A stretch of 29,394 nt of DNA from CAZVWW01 sp964631265. GTDB lineage: Bacteria; Thermotogota; Thermotogae; MWEM01. The stretch is taken from NCBI GenBank assembly GCA_964631265.1, contig CAZVWW010000017.1, positions 1-29,394 of the forward strand. The letters run 5' to 3'. The translations under genes were made by a program, and so were the position numbers. Of this stretch, positions 1 to 7,669 are shown in pieces (within the stretch, counting starts at the first letter, position 1; each line of letters begins with the position of its first letter). Below the pieces are notes generated by a model. It had not been told where the DNA came from, ran no database searches, and worked only from the letters and a program-made list of their open reading frames with translations.

Positions 1-1295
1 TCTGAGAGGAAGAAGCTGATCCAGATGAAGATGACGGGGAGTTCGAAGATGTAGACGGTCAAAAAGAGGAAAGGGAGTTGAACGGCCCATCTGGAAACGA
101 GGGCGCAGATCAGGAAGGGGAGGTTGTAGCCGGCTCCTGAAAAACCGGAGCCCCATCCGAAGGCGATGCCCAGAAAGATATAGGAGGGTATGACGACTCT
201 CAGCATGTCGATTCCCAGCGCGATGACTTCTTTGTCTTTGACGAATATGGACATGATCTGGGAGGGAAACAGCCAGGCGAGGGCGGTAATGAAGACCATG
301 ATGATCCCGCCGAAGGCGGCTGCATAATGGGTGGTCTTTTCCGCCCTTTCGGTTTGATCCGCCCCGAGATTCTGACCGACAATCGTACTGCTTCCCATTA
401 AAAGCCCTATAAGCGGCATAATGACAAATCCGGACAACCGTTGTCCGATCCCCATAACGGCGACGGCACTCGTTCCGTAGATGGTGATGATCTTCAGCAG
501 CAGGAAATTGGCCGAGTTTCTGAAAAGGACTTCTATTCCGGTTGGCAGACCGATCGTAATGAGTTTTTTGTCGATCGTCCAGTTTAATTTGAACAAGCCC
601 TTCACCGTGGGTCTTATCCTTCTCTTCACGTTGAAGAGGATGATAATGCCGATGATAAATGTTGTGGTGATGGAGATAACGGTTGCGAGGGCGGCGCCGA
701 AAATGCCGAGTCCCAGGCCGGGAATGTTCAGTCCCGGTACCCTTTCAAAGATAAGCAGCGGGTCGAGGACAATATTCAGTATTGAGGAGAGGAACATGAG
801 TTTCATGGGGGTTTTGGAATCGCCGATGCATCGAAGCGCCGTGAATATGCTGAACATGGCAAACATGAGCGGGAGAAAAAAGATCCGCAGATAGCCGTAG
901 TCGAGGGCCGATTGCCGGACGGCCTCATCTTCCGTGAAAAAGCCGATCAACGGTTTTATGAAGATGAGTATAATGATCATGGCGATGATGGCAACAAAGG
1001 CCTTGAACGTCAGGGTTTGTTCGATGCAGAGTGCTGTCTTGTCATATCGTTTTGCCCCGTAATTCTGTGAAATAAGCGATATCGAACTTGTTCCGATGAT
1101 CGCATTCAACACCTCGGCGAGCCAGAATACCGTTGTCATGATGGTGACGGCCGCCACCGATTCAGAGGAGATCCGGCCTATCCAGGCAATATCCACAAGA
1201 TCGTAAAGTGTCTGGGCTGCAAATCCAATCATAGTTGGAACCGACATGTACAGAATGTTTTTAGCGATACTGCCTGTGGTCAGGTTTCTCTCCAT
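1..1295 (-). CDS. MATE-family multidrug/Na+ efflux transporter (3' end outside window)
   Basis: The reverse strand is open from an ATG at 1295 to the window edge, giving about 431 residues with no stop, so the C-terminus is missing. It begins MERNLTTGSIAKNILYMSVP, the usual opening of MATE proteins, and alternates hydrophobic segments with short loops throughout. Family-like stretches include LYDLVDIAWIGR in the first helix pair, the conserved FTALRCIGDSKTPM loop near the middle, and GLPTGIEVLFRN at the start of the second half, matching the twofold pseudo-symmetry of MATE transporters. MATE proteins export cationic drugs or metabolites across the inner membrane in exchange for Na+ or H+; the substrate cannot be read here. 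A strong Shine-Dalgarno (minus-strand AGGAGG, complement of 1301-1306) supports the start. It is the last visible gene of a minus-strand series, 123 bp after the HIT gene. Confidence 0.93.
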   Translation of the reverse strand, partial: MERNLTTGSIAKNILYMSVPTMIGFAAQTLYDLVDIAWIGRISSESVAAVTIMTTVFWLAEVLNAIIGTSSISLISQNYGAKRYDKTALCIEQTLTFKAFVAIIAMIIILIFIKPLIGFFTEDEAVRQSALDYGYLRIFFLPLMFAMFSIFTALRCIGDSKTPMKLMFLSSILNIVLDPLLIFERVPGLNIPGLGLGIFGAALATVISITTTFIIGIIILFNVKRRIRPTVKGLFKLNWTIDKKLITIGLPTGIEVLFRNSANFLLLKIITIYGTSAVAVMGIGQRLSGFVIMPLIGLLMGSSTIVGQNLGADQTERAEKTTHYAAAFGGIIMVFITALAWLFPSQIMSIFVKDKEVIALGIDMLRVVIPSYIFLGIAFGWGSGFSGAGYNLPFLICALVSRWAVQLPFLFLTVYIFELPVIFIWISFFLS

Positions 1296-1320
1296 TTTTT
1301 CCTCCTGAATATCATCGGAA

Positions 1321-1339
1321 AACAGCCAAGGTGGCTGTT
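1321..1339 (-). terminator. Hairpin between HIT and MATE genes, possible weak terminator
   Basis: AACAGCCA and TGGCTGTT form a perfect 8-bp stem with a 3-nt loop. On the minus strand the stem runs into TTTTCC, a short U-tract, so it could partly terminate transcription coming from the HIT gene before MATE. On the plus strand a T6 run lies about 6 nt beyond the stem, but no plus-strand gene precedes it. A second GC-rich dyad (CCCCG, GCC, CGGGG at 1354-1366) has no T-run on either side. The role is inferred from structure only. Confidence 0.4.
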
Positions 1340-1418
1340 CGATTCTTTTTTCGCCCCGGCCCGGGGGACCCTGAGTGAGACCTAAAAGGGGTGTTTCGGT
1401 TTATTCAGCAACTGCTCA

Positions 1419-2036
1419 TTACTCGTTGATAATTGAGATCAGCTCAAGTGTCTGTATGATATTATCGTAATCCTCGGGCTTGGGATCCTTACAGAAGCTG
1501 TTAACCCGTTCCTTCAGCTTGCGTTTGAGTTCCTCAAGATATTGTTTATCCCCCTTGATGTCATTAAGCGATTCTTTGTTGCTTGAGGCGATGACCTGAT
1601 CGAGTTTTCTTTGGGCTATCTGGGAGTATATGATCTTCTTGAAGATCTCGTTGTCTCTCATAAACTCGAAGAGAGGCATGTTGACCTTCTTTTTCTCCGG
1701 TCCCGGATCGTCGATATCACCCGGGTATCTGGGAATGATGTGGATGTGGGCGTGAAAAACACTCTGCCCCGCATCATGACCAACATTTACACCAATATTG
1801 TAACCAGACGGGTTGTATTTTTTATCGAGCATCGATTTTGTTCTGAAGAGGATCTCCCGTGACGATGACCACTCCTCGTTGTTCATAGCGAAGAAGTCGA
1901 CAAAATGTCTTTTCGGAATGACAAGGACATGCCCCTCGTTCAACGGGTATTTATCGTTGATGACAAAGAAGAGTTTGTTCTCCTCTATAATCTGTTGTCT
2001 TTCGTTTTCAAGGATGTTGCAGAAGACACAGGCCAA
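1419..2036 (-). CDS. HIT-family (histidine triad) nucleotide hydrolase with C-terminal extension
   Basis: This 205-residue protein has the HIT fold in its first ~115 residues: CVFCNI near the N-terminus, NEGHVLVIPKRH around 33-44, and the catalytic triad HAHIH at 95-99 followed by IPRYPGD. HIT proteins hydrolyse or transfer nucleotidyl groups (Ap4A-type dinucleotides, AMP-amines); the exact substrate is not evident. About 90 further residues, charged and apparently helical with a Lys/Glu-rich stretch around 148-175, extend beyond the usual 110-150 residue size; I do not recognise this part. The start is TTG at 2036-2034, chosen because GGAGG (complement of 2046-2050) lies 9 nt upstream and no ATG fits. 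The ribosome site sits inside the end of psuG, only 4 nt away, so translation is probably coupled. Confidence 0.9.
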   Translation of the reverse strand: MACVFCNILENERQQIIEENKLFFVINDKYPLNEGHVLVIPKRHFVDFFAMNNEEWSSSREILFRTKSMLDKKYNPSGYNIGVNVGHDAGQSVFHAHIHIIPRYPGDIDDPGPEKKKVNMPLFEFMRDNEIFKKIIYSQIAQRKLDQVIASSNKESLNDIKGDKQYLEELKRKLKERVNSFCKDPKPEDYDNIIQTLELISIINE

Positions 2037-2040
2037 AGGT

Positions 2041-3000
2041 CTATTCCTCCTGAAAACCGATTCTGTGGTTAATCGACTTGTTCAAAACCCCGGAGACTGA
2101 AACCGCTATCTCTCCGGCTGTTTTGGCGTTATTCAGCAGAAGAGAGATGTTGGTTGCCATGCTCTTGTTGTTGCTTCTCTTTGCGATGTTCTCGAGCAGG
2201 AAGGGGGTCATTTCCTTTCCGGTTATTCCCTTCTTTAAGGCTTCTTCGAGGGCGTCTGAGATGATGGTGTCAATCTCTTCATTTGGAATCTCATCTTTCC
2301 CGGGAACCGGATTGGCCACCAGGATCGCCTGTCTGCTCTTTAAAAGGGTTTTGGCTTTATAGGCCATGGCAACATCCTGTGGATTCTCAGCCCTGTAATT
2401 GAGCCTGTTACCTGACATTCTGGAATAAAAGGCGGGAAAATCGTTTGTTTGATATCCCATGATGAGAATGCTGTTGGTCTCAAGTCTCTCCAGTGTCTTG
2501 GGGATGTCCAGAATGGATTTGGCCCCAGAGCTGACGATGATGATCTGTGTCTTTGTCATTGTGTTCAGATCCTGGGAGACATCGTAGGTGTCGTTTACAC
2601 CTCTGTGTACACCGCCTATTCCACCGGTTGCAAAGACCTTTATATCGAATTTATCGGCGATCCAGGCGGTTCCGCTGACGGTTGTTGATGCGTTGAGTCC
2701 CATGCCGACGGCATAGGGGATCTCCCCTTCTCCGACCTTTATCACCTCTTCTTTTCCGTTGCCGAGTCTTTCGATTTCCTCCCGGGACATTCCGATCTTG
2801 CAAATACCATCCAGGAATCCGATGGTAGCGGGGATAGCCCCGGATTCTCTGACTTTCTCCTCCATTTGCATGGCCACTTCCACATTTTTGGGAAAGGGAA
2901 GTCCCTGAGCGATAAGGGTTGATTCAAGGGCAACAACAGGTTTTTGATCCTTTATTGCCTTTTCAATAGCTATTGGTAGCTCAAACCATTTTTCCTTCAT
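2041..3000 (-). CDS. psuG: Pseudouridine-5'-phosphate glycosidase
   Basis: PsuG reversibly cleaves the C-C glycosidic bond of pseudouridine 5'-phosphate to uracil and ribose 5-phosphate, the second step of pseudouridine breakdown. At 319 residues it matches the usual 300-320. Family stretches are easy to see: VALESTLIAQGLPFPKN near the N-terminus, ATIGFLDGICKIGMS, VSGTAWIADKFDIKVFATGG, GGVHRG and GAKSILDIPKTLE; near the C-terminus, NPVPGKDEIP and GKEMTPFLL are also typical. The ATG at 3000 follows a minus-strand GGAGGAG site. It lies between glnA and the HIT gene. The usual partner, a PfkB-type pseudouridine kinase, may be the PfkB gene at 5449, on the other strand 2.4 kb away; that link is inference. 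Confidence 0.95.
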   Translation of the reverse strand: MKEKWFELPIAIEKAIKDQKPVVALESTLIAQGLPFPKNVEVAMQMEEKVRESGAIPATIGFLDGICKIGMSREEIERLGNGKEEVIKVGEGEIPYAVGMGLNASTTVSGTAWIADKFDIKVFATGGIGGVHRGVNDTYDVSQDLNTMTKTQIIIVSSGAKSILDIPKTLERLETNSILIMGYQTNDFPAFYSRMSGNRLNYRAENPQDVAMAYKAKTLLKSRQAILVANPVPGKDEIPNEEIDTIISDALEEALKKGITGKEMTPFLLENIAKRSNNKSMATNISLLLNNAKTAGEIAVSVSGVLNKSINHRIGFQEE

Positions 3001-3030
3001 TTTCTCCTCCTGGCGATGGGATGTTTATGA

Positions 3031-3054
3031 ACGGGGAGGAAAGCCCCTCCCCGT
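3031..3054 (-). terminator. GC-rich hairpin between glnA and psuG
   Basis: ACGGGGAGG and CCTCCCCGT make a perfect 9-bp, GC-rich stem with a 6-nt loop, filling most of the 67 bp between glnA and psuG on the minus strand. No T-run follows in the minus direction (the sequence continues TCATAAAC), so it is not a textbook intrinsic terminator. It may cause partial termination or protect the 3' end of the glnA message, which would lower psuG-HIT expression relative to glnA. Confidence 0.5.
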
Positions 3055-3067
3055 CTTGATAATTCAA

Positions 3068-4453
3068 TCAAAGATCAAAATAAAGCTGATACTCAATGGG
3101 ATGAGTGACAGCGGCCACTTTTCGATGTTCCTCTATCTTTTTATCGATCCATTTCTGTATCATTTCCCCGGGGAAGATATCCCATCTCTTCAGAAAATCG
3201 TGGTCCTCTCCGAGCGACATCACAGCCTCTTCAAGTGTCTTTGGAAGAGGATTAGACTTCAGTTTACTGGCATCCCCGTCCATGGGTCCATAGCCTTCCT
3301 CTTTGGGATCATACTGGTTGATGATCCCGTCCACTCCGGCCATGATCATTGCGGCGAAGGCCAGATAGGGGTTGCAGGTCGCATCGATTGTCCGGAACTC
3401 TATCCTTCTCTTGGCATCTTCTTTGACGTATCCAGGGACACGGATGGCGGCAGTTCTGTTGGCGATTGCAAAGACCGCGTTTGTTGGGGCCTCGAATCCG
3501 GGAACGAGTCTTCTGTAGGAGTTGGTGGTTGGATTACTGAATCCCAGAAGGGCCCGTGAGTGCATCAGGATGCCGGCTGTGTAGTTTAAAGCTGTCTTGC
3601 TGAGACCGTATACCTGATCACCCGCAAAGATATTCTTGTTGTCCTTCATCATGAACTGATGGATATGCATGCCGTTTCCGGCCTCATCGTAGATGGGTTT
3701 TGGCATGAATGAGACCAGGAATCCGTTTTGGAGGGCAATATTCCTGATGACATATTTGGCCATCAAGGTTGCGTCAGCTGCCTTCTTGGCATCCATGAAT
3801 TTTGTTTCGATCTCAAGCTGTGCCGTGCCCACTTCATGATGATGGTATTTGACGTCGATGTCCAGTTTTTTCAACTCTTCAACGATTGAATTTCTCAGAA
3901 CAAAGAATTTGTCAAAGGGAGGCGTTCTGTGATAGCCACGTTTCTTTCCAATACAATACTCGCCGGTATAGGCCGAATTCCAGAAGCCTTCACAGCTGTC
4001 AATAGTCAACGAGATGCTGTTTGGCTGAACTTCGTACTCTACCTCATCGAGTATATGGAATTCATACTCGGGACCGAACCGGACCTGGTCGGCGATGCCT
4101 TCTTCACGCAGCTTCTTCAGGACCCTGGTCAGGATACCTCTCGGGTCTTGCTTAAAACGGTCGCCGGACTGGGGATCGTAGACATCGCAGATCATGGATA
4201 TCATGGGGAATTCCCCAAAAGGATCCATAAAAGCGGTTTCCAGGTCCGGTATCATCACCATATCACTCTTTTCCACCATGGCGTAACCGAAGTTTGAGGC
4301 ATCGAACCCGATACCGTTGTCAAAAAGCTCGTCCGTCACATTCTCAACAGGTAGTGTTACGTGTTTCCATGACCCGTAAAAATCCACAACCTTCAGGTCA
4401 ACATAAACGATTTTCTCCTCTTTCAGGATCTTCCAGAAATCTTCTCGTGTCAA
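3068..4453 (-). CDS. glnA: Type I glutamine synthetase
   Basis: Glutamine synthetase makes glutamine from glutamate, ammonia and ATP and is the main entry point for ammonium. The 461-residue protein carries the type I landmarks in order: an N-terminal beta-grasp region with GIGFDAS, the metal/glutamate segment GPEYEFHIL, HHEVGTAQLEIE, the ATP/metal segment NGMHIHQFM, NPTTNSYRRLVPGFEAP, RVPGYVKEDAKRRIEFR and the NPYLAFAAMIMAG helix, ending in HPIEYQLYFDL. The region matching the adenylylation loop (NLYDLPPEE in enteric enzymes) reads KLKSNPLPKTLEE with no tyrosine, so adenylylation control of the E. coli type is unlikely. The start is TTG at 4453-4451 with a strong GGGGGAGG site 8 nt upstream (complement of 4462-4469). 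It follows the metallo-beta-lactamase gene by 49 bp. Confidence 0.96.
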   Translation of the reverse strand: MTREDFWKILKEEKIVYVDLKVVDFYGSWKHVTLPVENVTDELFDNGIGFDASNFGYAMVEKSDMVMIPDLETAFMDPFGEFPMISMICDVYDPQSGDRFKQDPRGILTRVLKKLREEGIADQVRFGPEYEFHILDEVEYEVQPNSISLTIDSCEGFWNSAYTGEYCIGKKRGYHRTPPFDKFFVLRNSIVEELKKLDIDVKYHHHEVGTAQLEIETKFMDAKKAADATLMAKYVIRNIALQNGFLVSFMPKPIYDEAGNGMHIHQFMMKDNKNIFAGDQVYGLSKTALNYTAGILMHSRALLGFSNPTTNSYRRLVPGFEAPTNAVFAIANRTAAIRVPGYVKEDAKRRIEFRTIDATCNPYLAFAAMIMAGVDGIINQYDPKEEGYGPMDGDASKLKSNPLPKTLEEAVMSLGEDHDFLKRWDIFPGEMIQKWIDKKIEEHRKVAAVTHPIEYQLYFDL

Positions 4454-4502
4454 TTGTAAAACCTCCCCCGTTATGTTTTCGTTTTAAGCATTGAGATGCC
4501 CG

Positions 4503-5294
4503 TTAGACTTTTCTGATTTTAACATCTTTTATGTCAAATGTATAGCCATCGTCAGGAATGATAACTTTTCCGGAGAAATGCTCTTCCGCCTCGTGTAATA
4601 CCGCCTCTTTGTTATTTTGAACTTTTTCGAGGATATGAACAAGGAAAAGCTGATCAACGCCGGCTTCCTTGGCTATCCTTGCGGCATCATCCGCACTGGT
4701 GTGTCCTTTTACCGGTTCCATGCAGCATCTTGCAGTGGTTGATTCATGAATGAGAACCGCGGATTTTCTGGCCAGTTCAACAACATCCTGAACCGGTTCT
4801 GTATCCGAGGAGTAGGTGATACTGTCAAATTCATCCGTTATACTGACAGCTACCGTTGGGACGAGATGTTTAACAGGGGTTGTATGGATCTTCAGCTTCC
4901 CATCGTTGAGGAGACTGTAGTTCTTCAACATGGGGATGGAATGAAAGATGACGGGAAACCCGTCATGCCGGTTTAGCAGATTGTTGAGGCTGAGTATCTG
5001 CTTGATCTTATCAAAGGCCTTTTCCTGGATATGGATATGGAGTTCCTTTTCTCTTCCCGATAATCTAAGGGTCTCGAGCAAAGAGGGCAGCCCGAAGGAA
5101 TGGTCAATGTGCTCGTGCGTGATAATGACATGTTCCAGCTTGTTCGGATTAAGCTCGTATTTTTTGATCTTATGATAAATATCCCCGGAGCAGTCGATCA
5201 TAACGGAGAAGATTTCGCTATCGATCCAGAGCGAGGTGTTGGTCCTCGTTGCCGTCGGTATGGCACCCGCTGTTCCCAGAAAGGTTATCTTCAT
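4503..5294 (-). CDS. Metallo-beta-lactamase-fold hydrolase, RNase Z-like
   Basis: The 263-residue protein starts MKITFLGTAGAIPTATRTNT, the classic opening of RNase Z and related metallo-beta-lactamase phosphodiesterases, and has the di-zinc motif HEHIDH at 60-65. Later ligand-like segments follow: KHLVPTVAVSI, SSDTEP, HESTTARC, GHTSADDAARIAKEAG and LVHILEK. It is shorter than bacterial RNase Z (about 300 residues), and the GEGTQ segment after the first strand is replaced by CSGDIYHKI, so tRNA 3'-end processing is possible but not assured; a generic cyclic-phosphodiesterase role is the alternative. The ATG at 5294 has GAGGTGA 4 nt upstream on the minus strand, and an extended -10 lies about 40 bp further up. 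It is probably the first gene of the minus-strand operon that continues through glnA. Confidence 0.88.
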   Translation of the reverse strand: MKITFLGTAGAIPTATRTNTSLWIDSEIFSVMIDCSGDIYHKIKKYELNPNKLEHVIITHEHIDHSFGLPSLLETLRLSGREKELHIHIQEKAFDKIKQILSLNNLLNRHDGFPVIFHSIPMLKNYSLLNDGKLKIHTTPVKHLVPTVAVSITDEFDSITYSSDTEPVQDVVELARKSAVLIHESTTARCCMEPVKGHTSADDAARIAKEAGVDQLFLVHILEKVQNNKEAVLHEAEEHFSGKVIIPDDGYTFDIKDVKIRKV

Positions 5295-5329
5295 GCTCTC
5301 ACCTCATTTTGAATTTTTTACCTCGATTC

Positions 5330-5338
5330 ATTATATCA
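5330..5338 (-). promoter_or_regulatory. Extended -10 promoter for the MBL-glnA-psuG operon
   Basis: On the minus strand the sequence reads TGATATAAT (complement of 5338-5330), a perfect extended -10. No strong -35 is visible 16-18 bp upstream, as is acceptable for extended -10 promoters. The start codon at 5294 lies about 30 nt past the expected transcription start. Confidence 0.5.
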
Positions 5339-5389
5339 TTCATGTTCGGATATTTTGGAATCCTATCTGTGATATAGTTAGATAAACAA

Positions 5390-5431
5390 CGGACTTGATT
5401 TTTAGTCCGCACGGACTTGTTTTTTAGTCCG
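5390..5431. repeat. Two tandem dyads upstream of the PfkB kinase
   Basis: Two copies of a 22-bp unit stand head to tail and differ at one base. Each contains CGGACT, an 8-nt T-rich centre, then AGTCCG: dyad 1 at 5390-5409 and dyad 2 at 5412-5431. As RNA each folds into a 6-bp GC-rich hairpin; as DNA the pair could be a double operator. The second ends 7 nt before the AGGTGA ribosome site of the kinase gene, in the divergent spacer between two transcription units, so it could act on either side. The function is unknown. Confidence 0.75.
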
Positions 5432-5448
5432 CCAATGCAGGTGATTTT

Positions 5449-6321
5449 TTGAACGACAAACCAGTCGGAATAATTGGAGATATCATACTTGACAGGATCC
5501 TGTCGATCGATCATTTTCCCCGGAAAGGCAGCGAGGCCTTCGTAACCGGGGGTTCTGAAAGACTGGGGGGCTCGGCGTGCAATACAGCCAGAATGATCCG
5601 GAAACTGGGTATAACCCCTCTTTTAGTCGCTTGTTATGCCGATGATGAGGCGGGGCGTCAGATTTCAGAGCGGTTGAACCGGCACGGCCTGGACAGAACG
5701 TATATTAAGGAAAACGGCCAAAAAAGCGGTGTCATCTATATCCTTGTAACCCCGGACTCAGAGAGGACGATGATAACATCACGGTCTGATAATCCGATCC
5801 CCCTTGAAGCGTCTGTTTATGACGCCTTGCTGGAAAGGATTTCCTGGCTCCATGTCTCCGGGTATACACTGACAGAACAATCACAGAAAGCGATTGTTCA
5901 TAAGGTCTTAGAGAAGGCCAATCAAATGAACATAACCGTATCTCTCGATCCGGGGACCGGGACGGTTTTGAACTACGCATCCGATCTTCTGCAAATACTG
6001 CCCCGGGTGGATTATTTCCTGCCCAATGAAGAGGAGTACGAAATCCTCAATAAAAATACTGAGTTTGATAAGATTATAAAGCGTTCGGGAAACCCGCTGA
6101 TTATTAAGAGAGGGCAAAAAGGGGCCCGTATTCGTTTTAGTCAGTCCGTTAAGGATATCGAACCGGGGCGGAAAGTAAGCGTGACAGACACAACGGGAGC
6201 CGGTGATGCGTTCAACGCGGGATTTATCGCAAGAATGGTAAAGTCCCGCGATCCGGAAACGGCTTGTTCAGAGGCGAATGAAGCGGCCGGGAAATGGATT
6301 GAATCATCTGCTGATTTTTAG
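5449..6321 (+). CDS. PfkB/ribokinase-family sugar or nucleoside kinase
   Basis: This 290-residue protein phosphorylates a sugar or nucleoside with ATP. It shows both PfkB signatures: the N-terminal glycine-rich GGSERLGGSACNTA around 34-47, forming the substrate lid, and DTTGAGDAFNAGF at 247-259, holding the catalytic Asp253 and anion hole. DYFLPNEEEYEIL is the usual mid-protein segment. Substrate cannot be fixed by eye. A pseudouridine kinase (PsuK) is attractive because psuG lies nearby, and ribokinase or another nucleoside kinase are alternatives. The start is TTG at 5449 with AGGTGA 4 nt upstream, a short spacing, but no better start is visible. The stop at 6319-6321 is 18 nt before the amidohydrolase ATG, so the two are cotranscribed. 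Confidence 0.88.
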   Translation: MNDKPVGIIGDIILDRILSIDHFPRKGSEAFVTGGSERLGGSACNTARMIRKLGITPLLVACYADDEAGRQISERLNRHGLDRTYIKENGQKSGVIYILVTPDSERTMITSRSDNPIPLEASVYDALLERISWLHVSGYTLTEQSQKAIVHKVLEKANQMNITVSLDPGTGTVLNYASDLLQILPRVDYFLPNEEEYEILNKNTEFDKIIKRSGNPLIIKRGQKGARIRFSQSVKDIEPGRKVSVTDTTGAGDAFNAGFIARMVKSRDPETACSEANEAAGKWIESSADF

Positions 6322-6339
6322 TTGAAAGGAGCATTGTCG

Positions 6340-7668
6340 ATGAAAAGAAAACTCTTTTACAATTATCAGATCTTCACAGGAAACAAACCCGATGACTTTT
6401 TCAGAGGAGCTGTTCTGGTTGAAGGGGGCACTATAAAGGATGTCTATATGGAATCCTTTCCCTTTGGGGAGGAACTAACCGGTGTTGAGAAAATCGACGG
6501 CGGGGGAAAGATATTGATGCCCGGATTTGTCAATTCACACACCCATATCTATTCGGCCTTTGCCAGGGGAATGGCTGTATCACCGTTTTCGCCCCGAAAT
6601 TTTCGTGAGCTTCTTTCCCAGCTCTGGTGGCGACTTGACCGGGCTTTGACGTTAGATGATGTTTTTTACAGTGGATTGTTGGCATCCGTGGAGATGATCA
6701 AGAACGGCATCACGACTTTTGTGGATCATCATTCCAGTCCGAACGCCGTGACAGGCAGCATCGACACCCTGGCCGAGGCTTGCGTCTCCAAAGCGGGGTT
6801 GAGAGGGGTCTTCTGTTATGAAACAAGTGACCGAAACGGGGAGGCGATCCGGGAAAAATCGCTTGAGGAGAACTTCAACGCCTTTGATCTCAAGGAAAAG
6901 TATCCCGGAAGGGCAGCGAATCTTTTGGGATTGCATGCCTCTTTTACACTTGAGGAGGCCACGCTTCGAAAGGCCTCGGAAGCCGCGATTCCCATCCATA
7001 TCCATGTCGGAGAAGGGGATGAGGACGGTCGTTTGCATGTCAAACAATTCTCAAAAAGCGCCATAGAGAGGCTTGAGAGCCACGGGCTGTTGAAACCCGA
7101 TTCTCTTCTTGTCCATTGTTTGAAGATTGAGGAGAGCGATCTGGAGATTATTGCGGAAAACGGTTGTACCGTTGTCTTCAATCCACAGTCGAATATGAAC
7201 AACGGTGTTGGAATACCCGACTTTTCAAGATTTGATAAAAACGGCATCAGAACCACGCTGGGAAATGACGGATACGGCTTTGATCTAACAAGGGACATGA
7301 GAACGCTCTTTTTAAGCCAGCATCTCCTCAAGAAGGATCCAACGGCCTTTGGGCTTGGGGATCTTTATCATGTGGTCTTCAAAAACAGTCCCGAGTATGC
7401 CTCATCTGTTCTGGATATCATGACCGGACGGATAAAATCCGGCTATAAGGCAGATTTCATCACTTATGACTACAATCCGCCCACGCCGATGAACGGTGAC
7501 AATTTTCTCGGACATTTTTATTTTTCAATAATGGAGGACTGTAAACCGGTTGATACGGTGGTTGACGGGGAGTGGGTGATGAAGAGCCAAAAGGTTCTTA
7601 CCCTCCCGGAAGAAGCCGTTTATGACAAGACCGGTGAAATCTGTTCAAAGATGTGGGAAAGGCTCTGA
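6340..7668 (+). CDS. ssnA: SsnA-type amidohydrolase (aminohydrolase)
   Basis: The 442-residue protein belongs to the metal-dependent amidohydrolase superfamily that deaminates or opens heterocyclic rings. Visible ligands and landmarks: GFVNSHTHIYSAFARGM with His67 and His69, LLSQLWWRLDRALTLDD, TTFVDHHSSPNAV, HIHVGEGDEDGRLH, LLVHCLK and LGNDGYGFD with the catalytic Asp. The LWWRLD and DHHSSPNA stretches and the length of exactly 442 match SsnA rather than guanine deaminase. SsnA is often linked to selenium-dependent molybdenum hydroxylases, but no such genes are visible here. I chose the ATG at 6340 because AAAGGAG ends 8 nt upstream; an in-frame TTG at 6322 abuts the preceding stop and has no ribosome site. 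It probably acts with the upstream kinase in base or nucleoside catabolism. Confidence 0.88.
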   Translation: MKRKLFYNYQIFTGNKPDDFFRGAVLVEGGTIKDVYMESFPFGEELTGVEKIDGGGKILMPGFVNSHTHIYSAFARGMAVSPFSPRNFRELLSQLWWRLDRALTLDDVFYSGLLASVEMIKNGITTFVDHHSSPNAVTGSIDTLAEACVSKAGLRGVFCYETSDRNGEAIREKSLEENFNAFDLKEKYPGRAANLLGLHASFTLEEATLRKASEAAIPIHIHVGEGDEDGRLHVKQFSKSAIERLESHGLLKPDSLLVHCLKIEESDLEIIAENGCTVVFNPQSNMNNGVGIPDFSRFDKNGIRTTLGNDGYGFDLTRDMRTLFLSQHLLKKDPTAFGLGDLYHVVFKNSPEYASSVLDIMTGRIKSGYKADFITYDYNPPTPMNGDNFLGHFYFSIMEDCKPVDTVVDGEWVMKSQKVLTLPEEAVYDKTGEICSKMWERL

Positions 7669-7669
7669 T

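Noticed and set aside
1354..1366. GC-rich dyad CCCCG-GCC-CGGGG as a terminator
   Set aside because: No T-run follows on either strand and the loop is minimal; probably a chance GC-rich stretch.
3056..3559. Plus-strand ORF opposite glnA
   Set aside because: It overlaps the conserved C-terminal half of glutamine synthetase, and no ribosome site or protein family is visible.
6322..6339. TTG at 6322 as the start of ssnA
   Set aside because: It abuts the kinase stop and has no ribosome site, while ATG 6340 has AAAGGAG at 8 nt and gives the usual N-terminus and length.
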